A program made the translations under genes and the position numbers. From NCBI GenBank assembly GCA_032718475.1, contig JAUCBJ010002449.1:1-64000 (forward strand): DNA of 64,000 nucleotides, written 5' to 3'. Shown here one piece after another: positions 28,101 through 40,462 of this stretch; the first letter of the stretch is position 1, and each line of letters begins with the position of its first letter. Source of the DNA: Nemertoderma westbladi (taxonomy: Eukaryota; Xenacoelomorpha; Nemertodermatida; Nemertodermatidae). The notes below the pieces were generated by a model. It saw only the letters and a program-made list of their open reading frames with translations. It made no database searches and had not been told where the DNA came from.

Positions 28101-31100
28101 ATAAGTAAACCTGTAAGGGTAAATAAGTAAACCTGTAAGGGTAAATAAGTAAACCTGTAAGGGTAAATAAGTAAACCTGTAAGGGTAAATAAGTAAACCT
28201 GTAAGGGTAAATAAGTAAACCTGTAAGGGTAAATAAGTAAACCTGTAAGGGTAAATAAGTAAACCTGTAAGGGTAAATAAGTAAACCTGTAAGGGTAAAT
28301 AAGTAAACCTGTAAGGGTAAATAAGTAAACCTGTAAGGGTAAATAAGTAAACCTGTAAGGGTAAATAAGTAAACCTGTAAGGGTAAATAAGTAAACCTAT
28401 AAGGGTAAATAAGTAAACCTATAAGGGTAAATAAGTAAACCTGTAAGGGTAAATAAGTAAACCTGTAAGGGTAAATAAGTAAACCTGTAAGGGTAAATAA
28501 GTAAACCTATAAGGGTAAATAAGTAAACCTGTAAGGGTAAATAAGTAAACCTGTAAGGGTAAATAAGTAAACCTGTAAGGGTAAATAAGTAAACCTGTAA
28601 GGGTAAATAAGTAAACCTGTAAGGGTAAATAAGTAAACCTGTAAGGGTAAATAAGTAAACCTGTAAGGGTAAATAAGTAAACCTGTAAGGGTAAATAAGT
28701 AAACCTGTAAGGGTAAATAAGTAAACCTGTAAGGGTAAATAAGTAAACCTGTAAGGGTAAATAAGTAAACCTGTAAGGGTAAATAAGTAAACCTGTAAGG
28801 GTAAATAAGTAAACCTGTAAGGGTAAATAAGTAAACCTGTAAGGGTAAATAAGTAAACCTGTAAGGGTAAATAAGTAAACCTGTAAGGGTAAATAAGTAA
28901 ACCTATAAGGGTAAATAAGTAAACCTGTAAGGGTAAATAAGTAAACCTGTAAGGGTAAATAAGTAAACCTGTAAGGGTAAATAAGTAAACCTGTAAGGGT
29001 AAATAAGTAAACCTGTAAGGGTAAATAAGTAAACCTGTAAGGGTAAATAAGTAAACCTGTAAGGGTAAATAAGTAAACCTGTAAGGGTAAATAAGTAAAC
29101 CTGTAACGGTAAATAAGTAAACCTGTAAGGGTAAATAAGTAAACCTGTAAGGGTAAATAAGTAAACCTGTAAGGGTAAATAAGTAAACCTGTAAGGGTAA
29201 ATAAGTAAACCTGTAAGGGTAAATAAGTAAACCTGTAAGGGTAAATAAGTAAACCTGTAAGGGTAAATAAGTAAACCTGTAAGGGTAAATAAGTAAACCT
29301 GTAAGGGTAAATAAGTAAACCTATAAGGGTAAATAAGTAAACCTGTAAGGGTAAATAAGTAAACCTGTAAGGGTAAATAAGTAAACCTGTAAGGGTAAAT
29401 AAGTAAACCTGTAAGGGTAAATAAGTAAACCTGTAAGGGTAAATAAGTAAACCTGTAAGGGTAAATAAGTAAACCTATAAGGGTAAATAAGTAAACCTAT
29501 AAGGGTAAATAAGTAAACCTATAAGGGCAAATAAGTAAACCTGTAAGGGTAAATAAGTAAACCTGTAAGGGTAAATAAGTAAACCTGTAAGGGTAAATAA
29601 GTAAACCTGTAAGGGTAAATAAGTAAACCTATAAGGGTAAATAAGTAAACCTATAAGGGTAAATAAGTAAACCTATAAGGGCAAATAAGTAAACCTGTAA
29701 GGGTAAATAAGTAAACCTGTAAGGGTAAATAAGTAAACCTGTAAGGGTAAATAAGTAAACCTGTAAGGGTAAATAAGTAAACCTGTAAGGGTAAATAAGT
29801 AAACCTGTAAGGGTAAATAAGTAAACCTGTAAGGGTAAATAAGTAAACCTATAACGGTAAATAAGTAAACCTGTAAGGGTAAATAAGTAAACCTGTAAGG
29901 GTAAATAAGTAAACCTGTAAGGGTAAATAAGTAAACCTGTAAGGGTAAATAAGTAAACCTGTAAGGGTAAATAAGTAAACCTGTAAGGGTAAATAAGTAA
30001 ACCTGTAAGGGTAAATAAGTAAACCTGTAAGGGTAAATAAGTAAACCTGTAAGGGTAAATAAGTAAACCTGTAAGGGTAAATAAGTAAACCTGTAAGGGT
30101 AAATAAGTAAACCTGTAAGGGTAAATAAGTAAACCTGTAAGGGTAAATAAGTAAACCTGTAAGGGTAAATAAGTAAACCTGTAAGGGTAAATAAGTAAAC
30201 CTGTAAGGGTAAATAAGTAAACCTGTAAGGGTAAATAAGTAAACCTGTAAGGGTAAATAAGTAAACCTGTAAGGGTAAATAAGTAAACCTGTAAGGGTAA
30301 ATAAGTAAACCTGTAAGGGTAAATAAGTAAACCTGTAAGGGTAAATAAGTAAACCTGTAAGGGTAAATAAGTAAACCTATAAGGGTAAATAAGTAAACCT
30401 ATAAGGGTAAATAAGTAAACCTATAAGGGTAAATAAGTAAACCTATAAGGGTAAATAAGTAAACCTGTAACGGTAAATAAGTAAACCTGTAAGGGTAAAT
30501 AAGTAAACCTGTAAGGGTAAATAAGTAAACCTGTAAGGGTAAATAAGTAAACCTGTAAGGGTAAATAAGTAAACCTGTAAGGGTAAATAAGTAAACCTGT
30601 AAGGGTAAATAAGTAAACCTGTAAGGGTAAATAAGTAAACCTGTAAGGGTAAATAAGTAAACCTGTAAGGGTAAATAAGTAAACCTATAAGGGTAAATAA
30701 GTAAACCTATAAGGGTAAATAAGTAAACCTATAAGGGTAAATAAGTAAACCTATAAGGGTAAATAAGTAAACCTGTAAGGGTAAATAAGTAAACCTGTAA
30801 GGGTAAATAAGTAAACCTATAAGGGTAAATAAGTAAACCTATAAGGGTAAATAAGTAAACCTATAAGGGTAAATAAGTAAACCTATAAGGGTAAATAAGT
30901 AAACCTGTAAGGGTAAATAAGTAAACCTGTAAGGGTAAATAAGTAAACCTGTAAGGGTAAATAAGTAAACCTGTAAGGGTAAATAAGTAAACCTGTAAGG
31001 GTAAATAAGTAAACCTGTAAGGGTAAATAAGTAAACCTGTAAGGGTAAATAAGTAAACCTATAAGGGTAAATAAGTAAACCTATAAGGGTAAATAAGTAA

Positions 31101-31428
31101 ACCTGTAAGGGTAAATAAGTAAACCTATAACGGTAAATAAGTAAACCTGTAAGGGTAAATAAGTAAACCGACAAGGGTAAATAAGTAAACCTGTAAGGGT
31201 AAATAAGTAAACCTGTAAGGGTAAATAAGTAAACCTATAAGGGTAAATAAGTAAACCTATAAGGGTAAATAAGTAAACCTATAAGGGTAAATAAGTAAAC
31301 CTGTAAGGGTAAATAAGTAAACCTGTAAGGGTAAATAAGTAAACCGACAAGGGTAAATAAGTAAACCTATAAGGGTAAATAAGTAAACCTATAAGGGTAA
31401 ATAAGTAATCCTGTAAGGGTAAATAAGT
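13129..31428. repeat. 22-bp minisatellite array, about 830 units (18.3 kb)
   Basis: One uninterrupted array of a 22-bp unit, AAGGGTAAATAAGTAAACCTGT with variants TATAAGGG, TGTAACGG, TACAAGGG...TACG, AAGGATTAATAAG and AAGTTAACC. The stretch about 25,700-28,400 is nearly all one variant; both flanks mix variants. Around 18.1-18.9 kb the linked TACAAGGG/TACG variant recurs every 132 bp (six units). On the host-sense strand each unit reads TTACCCTTACAG|GTTTAC, a 3'-splice-site-like motif that matches the adjacent real acceptor (CCTTTATAG|GTTTGC). The array makes up most of the 21.4-kb intron 5. Confidence 0.97.
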
Positions 31429-32093
31429 AGCGTTACAGAAACTCCATCTGACCCGATTAGACGAAAACCTGGAGTCGGACGGGGATTGCTTGGTTTGATC
31501 ATCCGACGGCTTTGTGATACGCCAGTCGTTCCATTTCCCAGCGTTCTAGAACCACAGACAACCCGACGCAGGAGTCCGAGCCCAAGTAGACCGAAATCAC
31601 CGTGAGTCGTTTCAGGGGGCGAGGTCGAGCTCCATCAACGAACACACACGCGTCTAAGATTTCTGTTCTACTACTGATATTACCCCATTTGACTGCTTTT
31701 TCTGTCGGCAGTATTGTCTTACGCTAGTTTTATCAACCCACTGGCTCGTTATACCCATATAAATCACATCGCGGCAAGTCTACAGTAGTTTAGGTCCATT
31801 AGCGATATAGTTAGGATTCGCTACACGGGGATTGTTTTCTCGCGAGTTTGGTCTGTTTCTGTAGACTGTACATCTGCCTCACCGGTTAGAGGCCGGGCAT
31901 CCTGTTTGTCTAGTTAGCCCGGGCAATTGATTCGGCCAAGTTTAGGGGCAGACATCAGGCACCGATCTCGCCAGTAGTAGTTTGTGTACTTTTAGTATCT
32001 ATTATTTAGATCTGTCCAGCCCTGGGATTTCACGGTAGATATTGTACAACCTTCTGTTATGGACTACTGGATTCTACATTACTGTATCTGTAT
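31429..32093. other. Non-repetitive 0.66-kb island between two arrays in intron 5
   Basis: Complex, moderately GC-rich sequence lying between the 22-bp and 14-bp arrays. No supportable exon is seen. The flanking host exons already join in phase, so none is needed. A CCATATAAATC motif near 31757 resembles a TATA box on the plus strand. The last bases (TGTATCTGTATCTGTAG) grade into the 14-bp array, so that array probably arose from its edge. It could be a solo LTR or other mobile remnant, an ancestral intron piece, or a promoter. The sequence does not decide. Confidence 0.5.
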
Positions 32094-34474
32094 CTGTAGT
32101 TACTGTATCCGAGTTACTGTATCCGAGTTACTGTATCCGAGTTACTGTATCCGAGTTACTGTATCCGAGTTACTGTATCCGAGTTACTGTATCCGAGTTA
32201 CTGTATCCGAGTTACTGTATCCGAGTTACTGTATCCGAGTTACTGTATCCGAGTTACTGTATCCGAGTTACTGTATCCGAGTTACTGTATCCGAGTTACT
32301 GTATCCGAGTTACTGTATCCGAGTTACTGTATCCGAGTTACTGTATCCGAGTTACTGTATCCGAGTTACTGTATCCGAGTTACTGTATCCGAGTTACTGT
32401 ATCCGAGTTACTGTATCCGAGTTACTGTATCCGAGTTACTGTATCCGAGTTACTGTATCCGAGTTACTGTATCCGAGTTACTGTATCCGAGTTACTGTAT
32501 CCGAGTTACTGTATCCGAGTTACTGTATCCGAGTTACTGTATCCGAGTTACTGTATCCGAGTTACTGTATCCGAGTTACTGTATCCGAGTTACTGTATCC
32601 GAGTTACTGTATCCGAGTTACTGTATCCGAGTTACTGTATCCGAGTTACTGTATCCGAGTTACTGTATCCGAGTTACTGTATCCGAGTTACTGTATCCGA
32701 GTTACTGTATCCGAGTTACTGTATCCGAGTTACTGTATCCGAGTTACTGTATCCGAGTTACTGTATCCGAGTTACTGTATCCGAGTTACTGTATCCGAGT
32801 TACTGTATCCGAGTTACTGTATCCGAGTTACTGTATCCGAGTTACTGTATCCGAGTTAAGGTATCCGAGTTAAGGTATCCGAGTTAAGGTATCCGAGTTA
32901 CTGTATCCGAGTTACTGTATCCGAGTTACTGTATCCGAGTTACTGTATCCGAGTTACTGTATCCGAGTTACTGTATCCGAGTTACTGTATCCGAGTTAAG
33001 GTATCCGAGTTACTGTATCCGAGTTACTGTATCCGAGTTACTGTATCCGAGTTACTGTATCCGAGTTACTGTATCCGAGTTAAGGTATCCGAGTTACTGT
33101 ATCCGAGTTAAGGTATCCGAGTTAAGGTATCCGAGTTAAGGTATCCGAGTTACTGTATCCGAGTTAAGGTATCCGAGTTACTGTATCCGAGTTACTGTAT
33201 CCGAGTTACTGTATCCGAGTTACTGTATCCGAGTTACTGTATCCGAGTTACTGTATCCGAGTTAAGGTATCCGAGTTAAGGTATCCGAGTTACTGTATCC
33301 GAGTTACTGTATCCGAGTTACTGTATCCGAGTTACTGTATCCGAGTTACTGTATCCGAGTTACTGTATCCGAGTTACTGTATCCGAGTTACTGTATCCGA
33401 GTTACTGTATCCGAGTTACTGTATCCGAGTTACTGTATCCGAGTTACTGTATCCGAGTTACTGTATCCGAGTTACTGTATCCGAGTTACTGTATCCGAGT
33501 TACTGTATCCGAGTTACTGTATCCGAGTTACTGTATCCGAGTTACTGTATCCGAGTTACTGTATCCGAGTTACAGTATCCGAGTTACTGTATCCGAGTTA
33601 CTGTATCCGAGTTACTGTATCCGAGTTACTGTATCCGAGTTACTGTATCCGAGTTACTGTATCCGAGTTACTGTATCCGAGTTACTGTATCCGAGTTACT
33701 GTATCCGAGTTACTGTATCCGAGTTACTGTATCCGAGTTACTGTATCCGAGTTACTGTATCCGAGTTACTGTATCCGAGTTACTGTATCCGAGTTACTGT
33801 ATCCGAGTTACTGTATCCGAGTTACTGTATCCGAGTTACTGTATCCGAATTACTGTATCCGAGTTACTGTATCCGAGTTACTGTATCCGAGTTACTGTAT
33901 CCGAGTTACTGTATCCGAGTTACTGTATCCGAGTTACTGTATCCGAGTTACTGTATCCGAGTTACTGTATCCGAGTTACTGTATCCGAGTTACTGTATCC
34001 GAGTTACTGTATCCGAGTTACTGTATCCGAGTTACTGTATCCGAGTTACTGTATCCGAGTTACTGTATCCGAGTTACTGTATCCGAGTTACTGTATCCGA
34101 GTTACTGTATCCGAGTTACTGTATCCGAGTTACTGTATCCGAGTTACTGTATCCGAGTTACTGTATCCGAGTTACTGTATCCGAGTTACTGTATCCGAGT
34201 TACTGTATCCGAGTTACTGTATCCGAGTTACTGTATCCGAGTTACTGTATCCGAGTTACTGTATCCGAGTTACTGTATCCGAGTTACTGTATCCGAGTTA
34301 CTGTATCCGAGTTACTGTATCCGAGTTACTGTATCCGAGTTACTGTATCCGAGTTACTGTATCCGAGTTACTGTATCCGAGTTACTGTATCCGAGTTACT
34401 GTATCCGAGTTACTGTATCCGAGTTACTGTATCCGAGTTACTGTATCCGAGTTACTGTATCCGAGTTACTGTGT
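32094..34474. repeat. 14-bp minisatellite array, about 170 units
   Basis: Very regular 14-bp unit GTTACTGTATCCGA. The main variant is AAGGTATCCGA, concentrated at 32,850-33,290. Single-base changes occur at about 33,574 (ACAG) and 33,848 (CGAAT). It ends at GTGTCCGGGATGATTC, about 75 bp from the donor of host exon 34743-34551. The minus-strand unit reads ATACAGTAACTCGG. Because 14 is not a multiple of three and no phase has a stop, long open frames occur that are not genes. Confidence 0.97.
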
Positions 34475-34550
34475 CCGGGATGATTCATTCCCGCGCGCTC
34501 TCAATACTTAAGATATTAATAAATGTGATGATCTAGAAATATTAAATAAC

Positions 34551-34743
34551 CTTTAGTTTCCTCATATTTCATATACTCTAGCGTATTGTCGTCCTCCTGT
34601 CTGTGTATATCGGACAGCGTTGTTAACGTAGAAGTGTACCATTGTTCTGCTATGTCAGTATTGAGTAGCGATAGATGCAGGTCTCCCAGGGATTCCTGGA
34701 CACCGCATAGCAGCTTCAATGAGTCGAGATCCCGGTCTGTTTG
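34551..34743 (-). CDS. Host gene exon 5 (seen): TPR-like helices
   Basis: A 193-nt exon with acceptor AACTTGTACAG at 34745-34744. The donor ACTAAAG|GTTATT at 34550 is weaker than the others because it lacks the usual GTRAG. The translation begins QTDRDLDSLKLLCGVQESLG, then DLHLSLLNTDIAEQWYTSTL, ending NTLEYMKYEETK. The pattern L-G-D-L-x-x-x-x-x-x-x-x-A-E-x-W-Y is TPR-like. It starts in phase 0, matching the end of exon 35162-35020, and its last base G is completed by GT of exon 13128-12978 to give Gly across a 21.4-kb intron. Confidence 0.78.
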
Positions 34744-35019
34744 CTGTACAAGTTAAACACATTGGGTTACATCTACATGTTAGTATAGACGTGGTATGTG
34801 ACGCTCTCCACAGCGAAAAATATTAACCGACTCTGATGGGGTTCGAACCCAGTACCTAGGGTTTCAAACATACCGTTTTATATTGTTTCAATACCATTTA
34901 CACAAGTTACTCCATCCCCAGCAATATATATATTCATTTATGAATAATGCAATGTGAAGGCAGGAAATATATAGCAATATTTTATTTGCATCTAATTAAT
35001 TAGATATTATTATATATAC
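34744..35019 (-). other. Short AT-rich intron, 276 bp, no tandem repeat
   Basis: Intron between host exons 4 and 5. The donor is CAG|GTATATA and the acceptor TTGTACAG. It contains a GGTTCGAACCC motif at 34840-34850 that resembles a Pol III B box or tRNA T-arm, but no matching A box or cloverleaf was found. It may be a tRNA-derived SINE fragment. Confidence 0.6.
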
Positions 35020-35162
35020 CTGGGTTATTTGATGGTAAGCCAATGAAAACATTTCCTCTGACTGACTGAGGTAGCCCAACTCAGCCAATAGCTGCCCCGC
35101 ATAGAAACTCAGTTTAATATTCTCAACTTGGGTTAAATCAGATAAACTTTTATTTCCATCAC
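35020..35162 (-). CDS. Host gene exon 4 (seen): first TPR-like helical pair
   Basis: A 143-nt exon with acceptor TTTTGTTTTAG at 35164-35163 and donor ACCCAG|GTATATA at 35019. The translation begins DGNKSLSDLTQVENIKLSFY, then AGQLLAELGYLSQSEEMFSL, ending AYHQITQ. The run A-x-x-L-A-E-L-G-Y-x-x-x-A/S-E-E-M-F is a recognisable TPR helix A to helix B transition. Two leading bases GT complete a Gly codon with the G that ends exon 40583-40463. The exon ends on a codon boundary. It was found from splice sites and frame, as it lacks an in-frame start codon near its beginning. Confidence 0.8.
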
Positions 35163-35646
35163 CTAAAACAAAACGGAAACTTTCAACAAATTAATTTTAT
35201 GAGGTAAATATTTGGAGTTCGTTCCTATGATACGATGTTGGTTACTGCTTGGTTGCTAAGATACCAATGCGCGGAGTAAGGGTACTGTAAAAAAAATAAA
35301 AACGAAAAATATATACGAAATTTTTTCAGTTCAGCATATTGATTGATTGATTGATTTGCTTATTAATAATTTTTGTTAAAATTATTAATTATGTGAAATA
35401 ATTTAACATTGAACGTGTTGCTGCGCGCGTGAATCCGTTACGTTGCGGGTATTACAAAACTGAGTAAAATCATAAATAATAAAATCATATATAATAAGTT
35501 GGACAAACCGTTTCGATTATCCACCAATGGCTGGTCGGCAGACAGACATACGGATTCTGATTGGATGGATAGACTTCTCTGCGAAGCAGCCGATTGGCTA
35601 GCATCTTCGTATTCTTTGATGACCTCTAGCGGGAAGCTGGCAGATC
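35163..35646 (-). other. AT-rich intron sequence, no gene seen
   Basis: Non-repetitive part of intron 3 next to the acceptor of exon 35162-35020. It contains a short TTGA microsatellite near 35340-35356. A 62-codon open frame at 35499-35687 runs into the 32-bp array and has no recognisable domain, so it is not called. Confidence 0.55.
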
Positions 35647-38600
35647 GGGGTCTAAGTTTACCTCCTAAACCAATAAACGGGGTCTAAGTTTACCACCTAA
35701 ACCAATAAACGGGGTCTAAGTTTACCACCTAAACCAATAAACGGGGTCTAAGTTTACCACCTAAACCAATAAACGGGGTCTAAGTTTACCACCTAAACCA
35801 ATAAACGGGGTCTAAGTTTACCTCCTAAACCAATAAACGGGGTCTAAGTTTACAACCTAAACCAATAAACGGGGTCTAAGTTTAAAACCTAAACCAATAA
35901 AGGGGGTCTAAGTTTACCACCTAAACCAATAAACGGGGTCTAAGTTTACCACCTAAACCAATAAACGGGGTCTAAGTTTAAAACCTAAACCAATAAACGG
36001 GGTCTAAGTTTACCTCCTAAACCAATAAACGGGGTCTAAGTTTACAACCTAAACCAATAAACGGGGTCTAAGTTTACCACCTAAACCAATAAACGGGGTC
36101 TAAGTTTACCACCTAAACCAATAAACGGGGTCTAAGTTTACCACCTAAACCAATAAACGGGGTCTAAGTTTAAAACCTAAACCAATAAACGGGGTCTAAG
36201 TTTACCTCCTAAACCAATAAACGGGGTCTAAGTTTACCACCTAAACCAATAAACGGGGTCTAAGTTTACCACCTAAACCAATAAACGGGGTCTAAGTTTA
36301 CCACCTAAACCAATAAACGGGGTCTAAGTTTACCTCCTAAACCAATAAACGGGGTCTAAGTTGACCACCTAAACCAATAAACGGGGTCTAAGTTTACCAC
36401 CTAAACCAATAAACGGGGTCTAAGTTTACCACCTAAACCAATAAACGGGGTCTAAGTTTACCACCTAAACCAATAAACGGGGTCTAAGTTTACCACCTAA
36501 ACCAATAAACGGGGTCTAAGGTTACCACCCAAACCAATAAACGGGGTCTAAGTTTACCACCTAAACCAATAAACGGGGTCTAAGTTTACCACCTAAACCA
36601 ATAAACGGGGTCTAAGTTTACCACCTAAACCAATACTCGGGGCTAAGTTTACAACCTAAACTAATAAACGGGGTCTAAGTTTACCACCTAAACCAATAAA
36701 CGGGGTCTAAGTTTACCCCCTAAACCAATAAACGGGGTCTAAGTTTACAACCTAAACCAATAAACGGGGTCTAAGTTTACCACCTAAACCAATAAACGGG
36801 GTCTAAGTTTACCTCCTAATCCAATAAACGGGGTCTAAGTTTACAACCTAAACCAATAAACGGGGTCTAAGTTTAAAACCTAAACCAATAAACGGGTTCT
36901 AAGTTTACCACCTAAACCAATAAACGGGGTCTAAGTTTACCTCCTAAACCAATAAACGGGGTCTAAGTTTACAACCTAAACCAATAAACGGGGTCTAAGT
37001 TTACCACCTAAACCAATAAACGGGGTCTAAGTTTACCACCTAAACCAATAAACGGGGTCTAAGTTTACCACCAAAACCAATAAACGGGGTCTAAGTTTAC
37101 CACCTAAACCAATAAACGGGTCTAAGTTTACCACCTAAACCAATAAACGGGGTCTAAGTTTACCACCTAAACCAATAAACGGGGTCTAAGTTTACCACCT
37201 AAACCAATAAACGGGGTCTAAGTTTACCACCTAAACCAATAAACGGGGTCTAAGTTTAACACCTAAACCAATAAACGGGGTCTAAGTTTACCACCTAAAC
37301 CAATAAACGGGGTCTAAGTTTACCTCCTAAACCAATAAACGGGGTCTAAGTTTACCACCCAAACCAATAAACGGGGTCTAAGTTTACCACCTAAACCAAT
37401 AAACGGGGTCTAAGTTTACCACCTAAACCAATAAACGGGGTCTAAGTTTACCACCTAAACCAATAAACGGGGTCTAAGTTTACCTCCTAAACCAATAAGC
37501 GGGGTCTAAGTTTTCAACCTAAACCAATAAACGGGGTCTAAGTTTACCACCTAAACCAATAAACGGGGTCTAAGTTTACCACCTAAACCAATAAACGGGG
37601 TCTAAGTTTACCACCTAAACCAATAAACGGGGTCTAAGTTTACCACCTAAACCAATAAACGGGGTCTAAGGTTACCACCCAAACCAATAAACGGGGTCTA
37701 AGTTTACCACCTAAACCAATAAACGGGGTCTAAGTTTACCACCTAAACCAATAAACGGGGTCTAAGTTTACCACCTAAACCAATACTCGGGGCTAAGTTT
37801 ACAACCTAAACTAATAAACGGGGTCTAAGTTTACCACCTAAACCAATAAACGGGGTCTAAGTTTACCTCCTAAACCAATAAACGGGGTCTAAGTTTACAA
37901 CCTAAACCAATAAACGGGGTCTAAGTTTACCACCTAAACCAATAAACGGGGTCTAAGTTTACCTCCTAATCCAATAAACGGGGTCTAAGTTTACAACATA
38001 AACCAATAAACGGGGTCTAAGTTTACAACATAAACCAATAAACGGGGTCTAAGTTTACAACATAAACCAATAAACGGGGTCTAAGTTTACCACCTAAACC
38101 AATAAACGGGGTCTAAGTTTACAACCTAAACCAATAAACGGGGTCTAAGTTTACCACCTAAACCAATAAACAGGGTCTAAGTTTACCTCCTAAACCAATA
38201 AACGGGGTCTACGTTTACCACCTAAACCAATAAACGGGGTCTAAGTTTACCTCCTAAACCAATAAGCGGGGTCTAAGTTTACAACCTAAACCAATAAACG
38301 GGGTCTAAGTTTACAACATAAACCAATAAACGGGGTCTAAGTTTACAACATAAACCAATAAACGGGGTCTAAGTTTACCACCTAAACCAATAAACGGGGT
38401 CTAAGTTTACAACCTAAACCAATAAACGGGGTCTAAGTTTACCACCTAAACCAATAAACAGGGTCTAAGTTTGCCTCCTAAACCAATAAACGGGGTCTAC
38501 GTTTACCACCTAAACCAATAAACGGGGTCTAAGTTTACAACCTAAACCAATAAACGGGGTCTAAGTTTACCACCTAAACCAATAAACAGGGTCTAAGTTT

Positions 38601-40371
38601 ACCTCCTAAACCAATAAACGGGGTCTACGTTTACCACCTAAACCAATAAACGGGGTCTAAGTTTACCTCCTAAACCAATAAGCGGGGTCTAAGTTTACAA
38701 CCTAAACCAATAAACGGGGTCTAAGTTTACAACATAAACCAATAAACGGGGTCTAAGTTTACAACATAAACCAATAAACGGGGTCTAAGTTTACCACCTA
38801 AACCAATAAACGGGGTCTAAGTTTACAACCTAAACCAATAAACGGGGTCTAAGTTTACCACCTAAACCAATAAACAGGGTCTAAGTTTACCTCCTAAACC
38901 AATAAACGGGGTCTAAGTTTACCTCCTAAACCAATAAGCGGGGTCTAAGTTTACAACCTAAACCAATAAACGGGGTCTAAGTTTACCACCTAAACCAATA
39001 AACAGGGTCTAAGTTTACCTCCTAAACCAATAAACAGGGTCTAAGTTTACCTCCTAAACCAATAAACGGGGTCTACGTTTACCACCTAAACCAATAAACG
39101 GGGTCTAAGTTTACCTCCTAAACCAATAAACGGGGTCTAAGTTTACCTCCTAAACCAATAAACGGGGTCTAAGTTTACCACCTAAACCAATAAACGGGGT
39201 CTAAGTTTACCACCTAAACCAATAAACGAGGTCTAAGTTTAAAACCTAAACCAATAAACGGGGTCCTAGTTTACCACCTAAACCAATAAACGGGGTCTAA
39301 GTTTACCACCTAAACCAATAAACGGGGTCTAAGTTTACCACCTAAACCAATAAACGGGTTCTAAGTTTACCACCTAAACCAATAAACGGGGTCTAAGTTT
39401 ACCACCTAAACCAATAAACGGGGTCTAAGTTTACCACCAAAACCAATAAACGGGGTCTAAGTTTACAACCTAAACCAATAAACGGGGTCTAAGTTTACCA
39501 CCTAAACCAATAAACAGGGTCTAAGTTTACCTCCTAAACCAATAAACAGGGTCTAAGTTTACCTCCTAAACCAATAAACGGGGTCTACGTTTACCACCTA
39601 AACCAATAAACGGGGTCTAAGTTTACCTCCTAAACCAATAAACGGGGTCTAAGTTTACCTCCTAAACCAATAAACGGGGTCTAAGTTTACCACCTAAACC
39701 AATAAACGGGGTCTAAGTTTACCACCTAAACCAATAAACGAGGTCTAAGTTTAAAACCTAAACCAATAAACGGGGTCCTAGTTTACCACCTAAACCAATA
39801 AACGGGGTCTAAGTTTACCACCTAAACCAATAAACGGGGTCTAAGTTTACCACCTAAACCAATAAACGGGTTCTAAGTTTACCACCTAAACCAATAAACG
39901 GGGTCTAAGTTTACCACCTAAACCAATAAACGGGGTCTAAGTTTACCACCAAAACCAATAAACGGGGTCTAAGTTTACCACCTAAACCAATAAACGGGGT
40001 CTAAGTTTACCACCTAAACCAATAAACGGGGTCTAAGTTTACCACCTAAACCAATAAACGGGGTCTAAGTTTACCACCTATACCAATAAACGGGGTCTAA
40101 GTTTAACACCTAAACCAATAAACGGGGTGTAAGTTTACCACCTAAACCAATAAACGGGGTCTAAGTTTACCACCAAAACCAATAAACGGGGTCTAAGTTT
40201 ACCACCTAAACCAATAAACGGGGTCTAAGTTTACCACCTAAACCAATAAACGGGGTCTAAGTTTACCACCTAAACCAATAAACGGGGTCTAAGTTTACCA
40301 CCTAAACCAATAAACGGGGTCTAAGTTTACCACCTAAACCAATAAACGGGGTCTAAGTTTACCTCCTAAAC
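35647..40371. repeat. 32-bp minisatellite array, about 148 units
   Basis: Tandem 32-bp units GGGGTCTAAGTTTACCACCT followed by AAACCAATAAAC. Variants are at the central CCACC (CTCC, AAACC, CAACC, CAACATAA) plus ACAGGG, AAGCGGGG and CTACG. Longer duplicated blocks are visible: the variant series around 36,640-36,850 recurs around 37,790-37,980, and the CTCC/CTACG series recurs several times at 38,180-39,620. Every plus-strand unit contains AATAAA, the polyadenylation hexamer, antisense to the host gene. The host-sense unit contains TTGGTTTAG|GTGGTAAAC, similar to the real acceptor (GTTTTAG|GTGATGG) of exon 35162-35020. Confidence 0.96.
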
Positions 40372-40462
40372 CCAATTAATTCTAAATTTATTAAACACAA
40401 AAAAATCAGATAATATTAAAAGGGAAATAAATCTCAATAAATAATCATGAAAAGGGTCTTAC

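Noticed and set aside
13129-31428. GGGTAA motifs suggesting telomeric or interstitial telomere repeats
   Set aside because: The 22-bp unit is not a TTAGGG or other known telomere repeat, and the array is flanked by exons of one gene.
32042-32887. Plus-strand open frames of 281 and 266 codons (SELLYPSYCIRVTV repeats)
   Set aside because: Two frames give the same peptide because the 14-bp unit is stop-free in every phase. This is repeat artefact, not a gene.
34840-34850. GGTTCGAACCC resembling a tRNA T-arm / Pol III B box
   Set aside because: I could not find an A box, acceptor stem or anticodon arm at the right distance on either strand. At best a SINE fragment.
35499-35687. 62-codon plus-strand open frame
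   Set aside because: Runs into the 32-bp array, lies in a host intron on the opposite strand, and has no recognisable domain.
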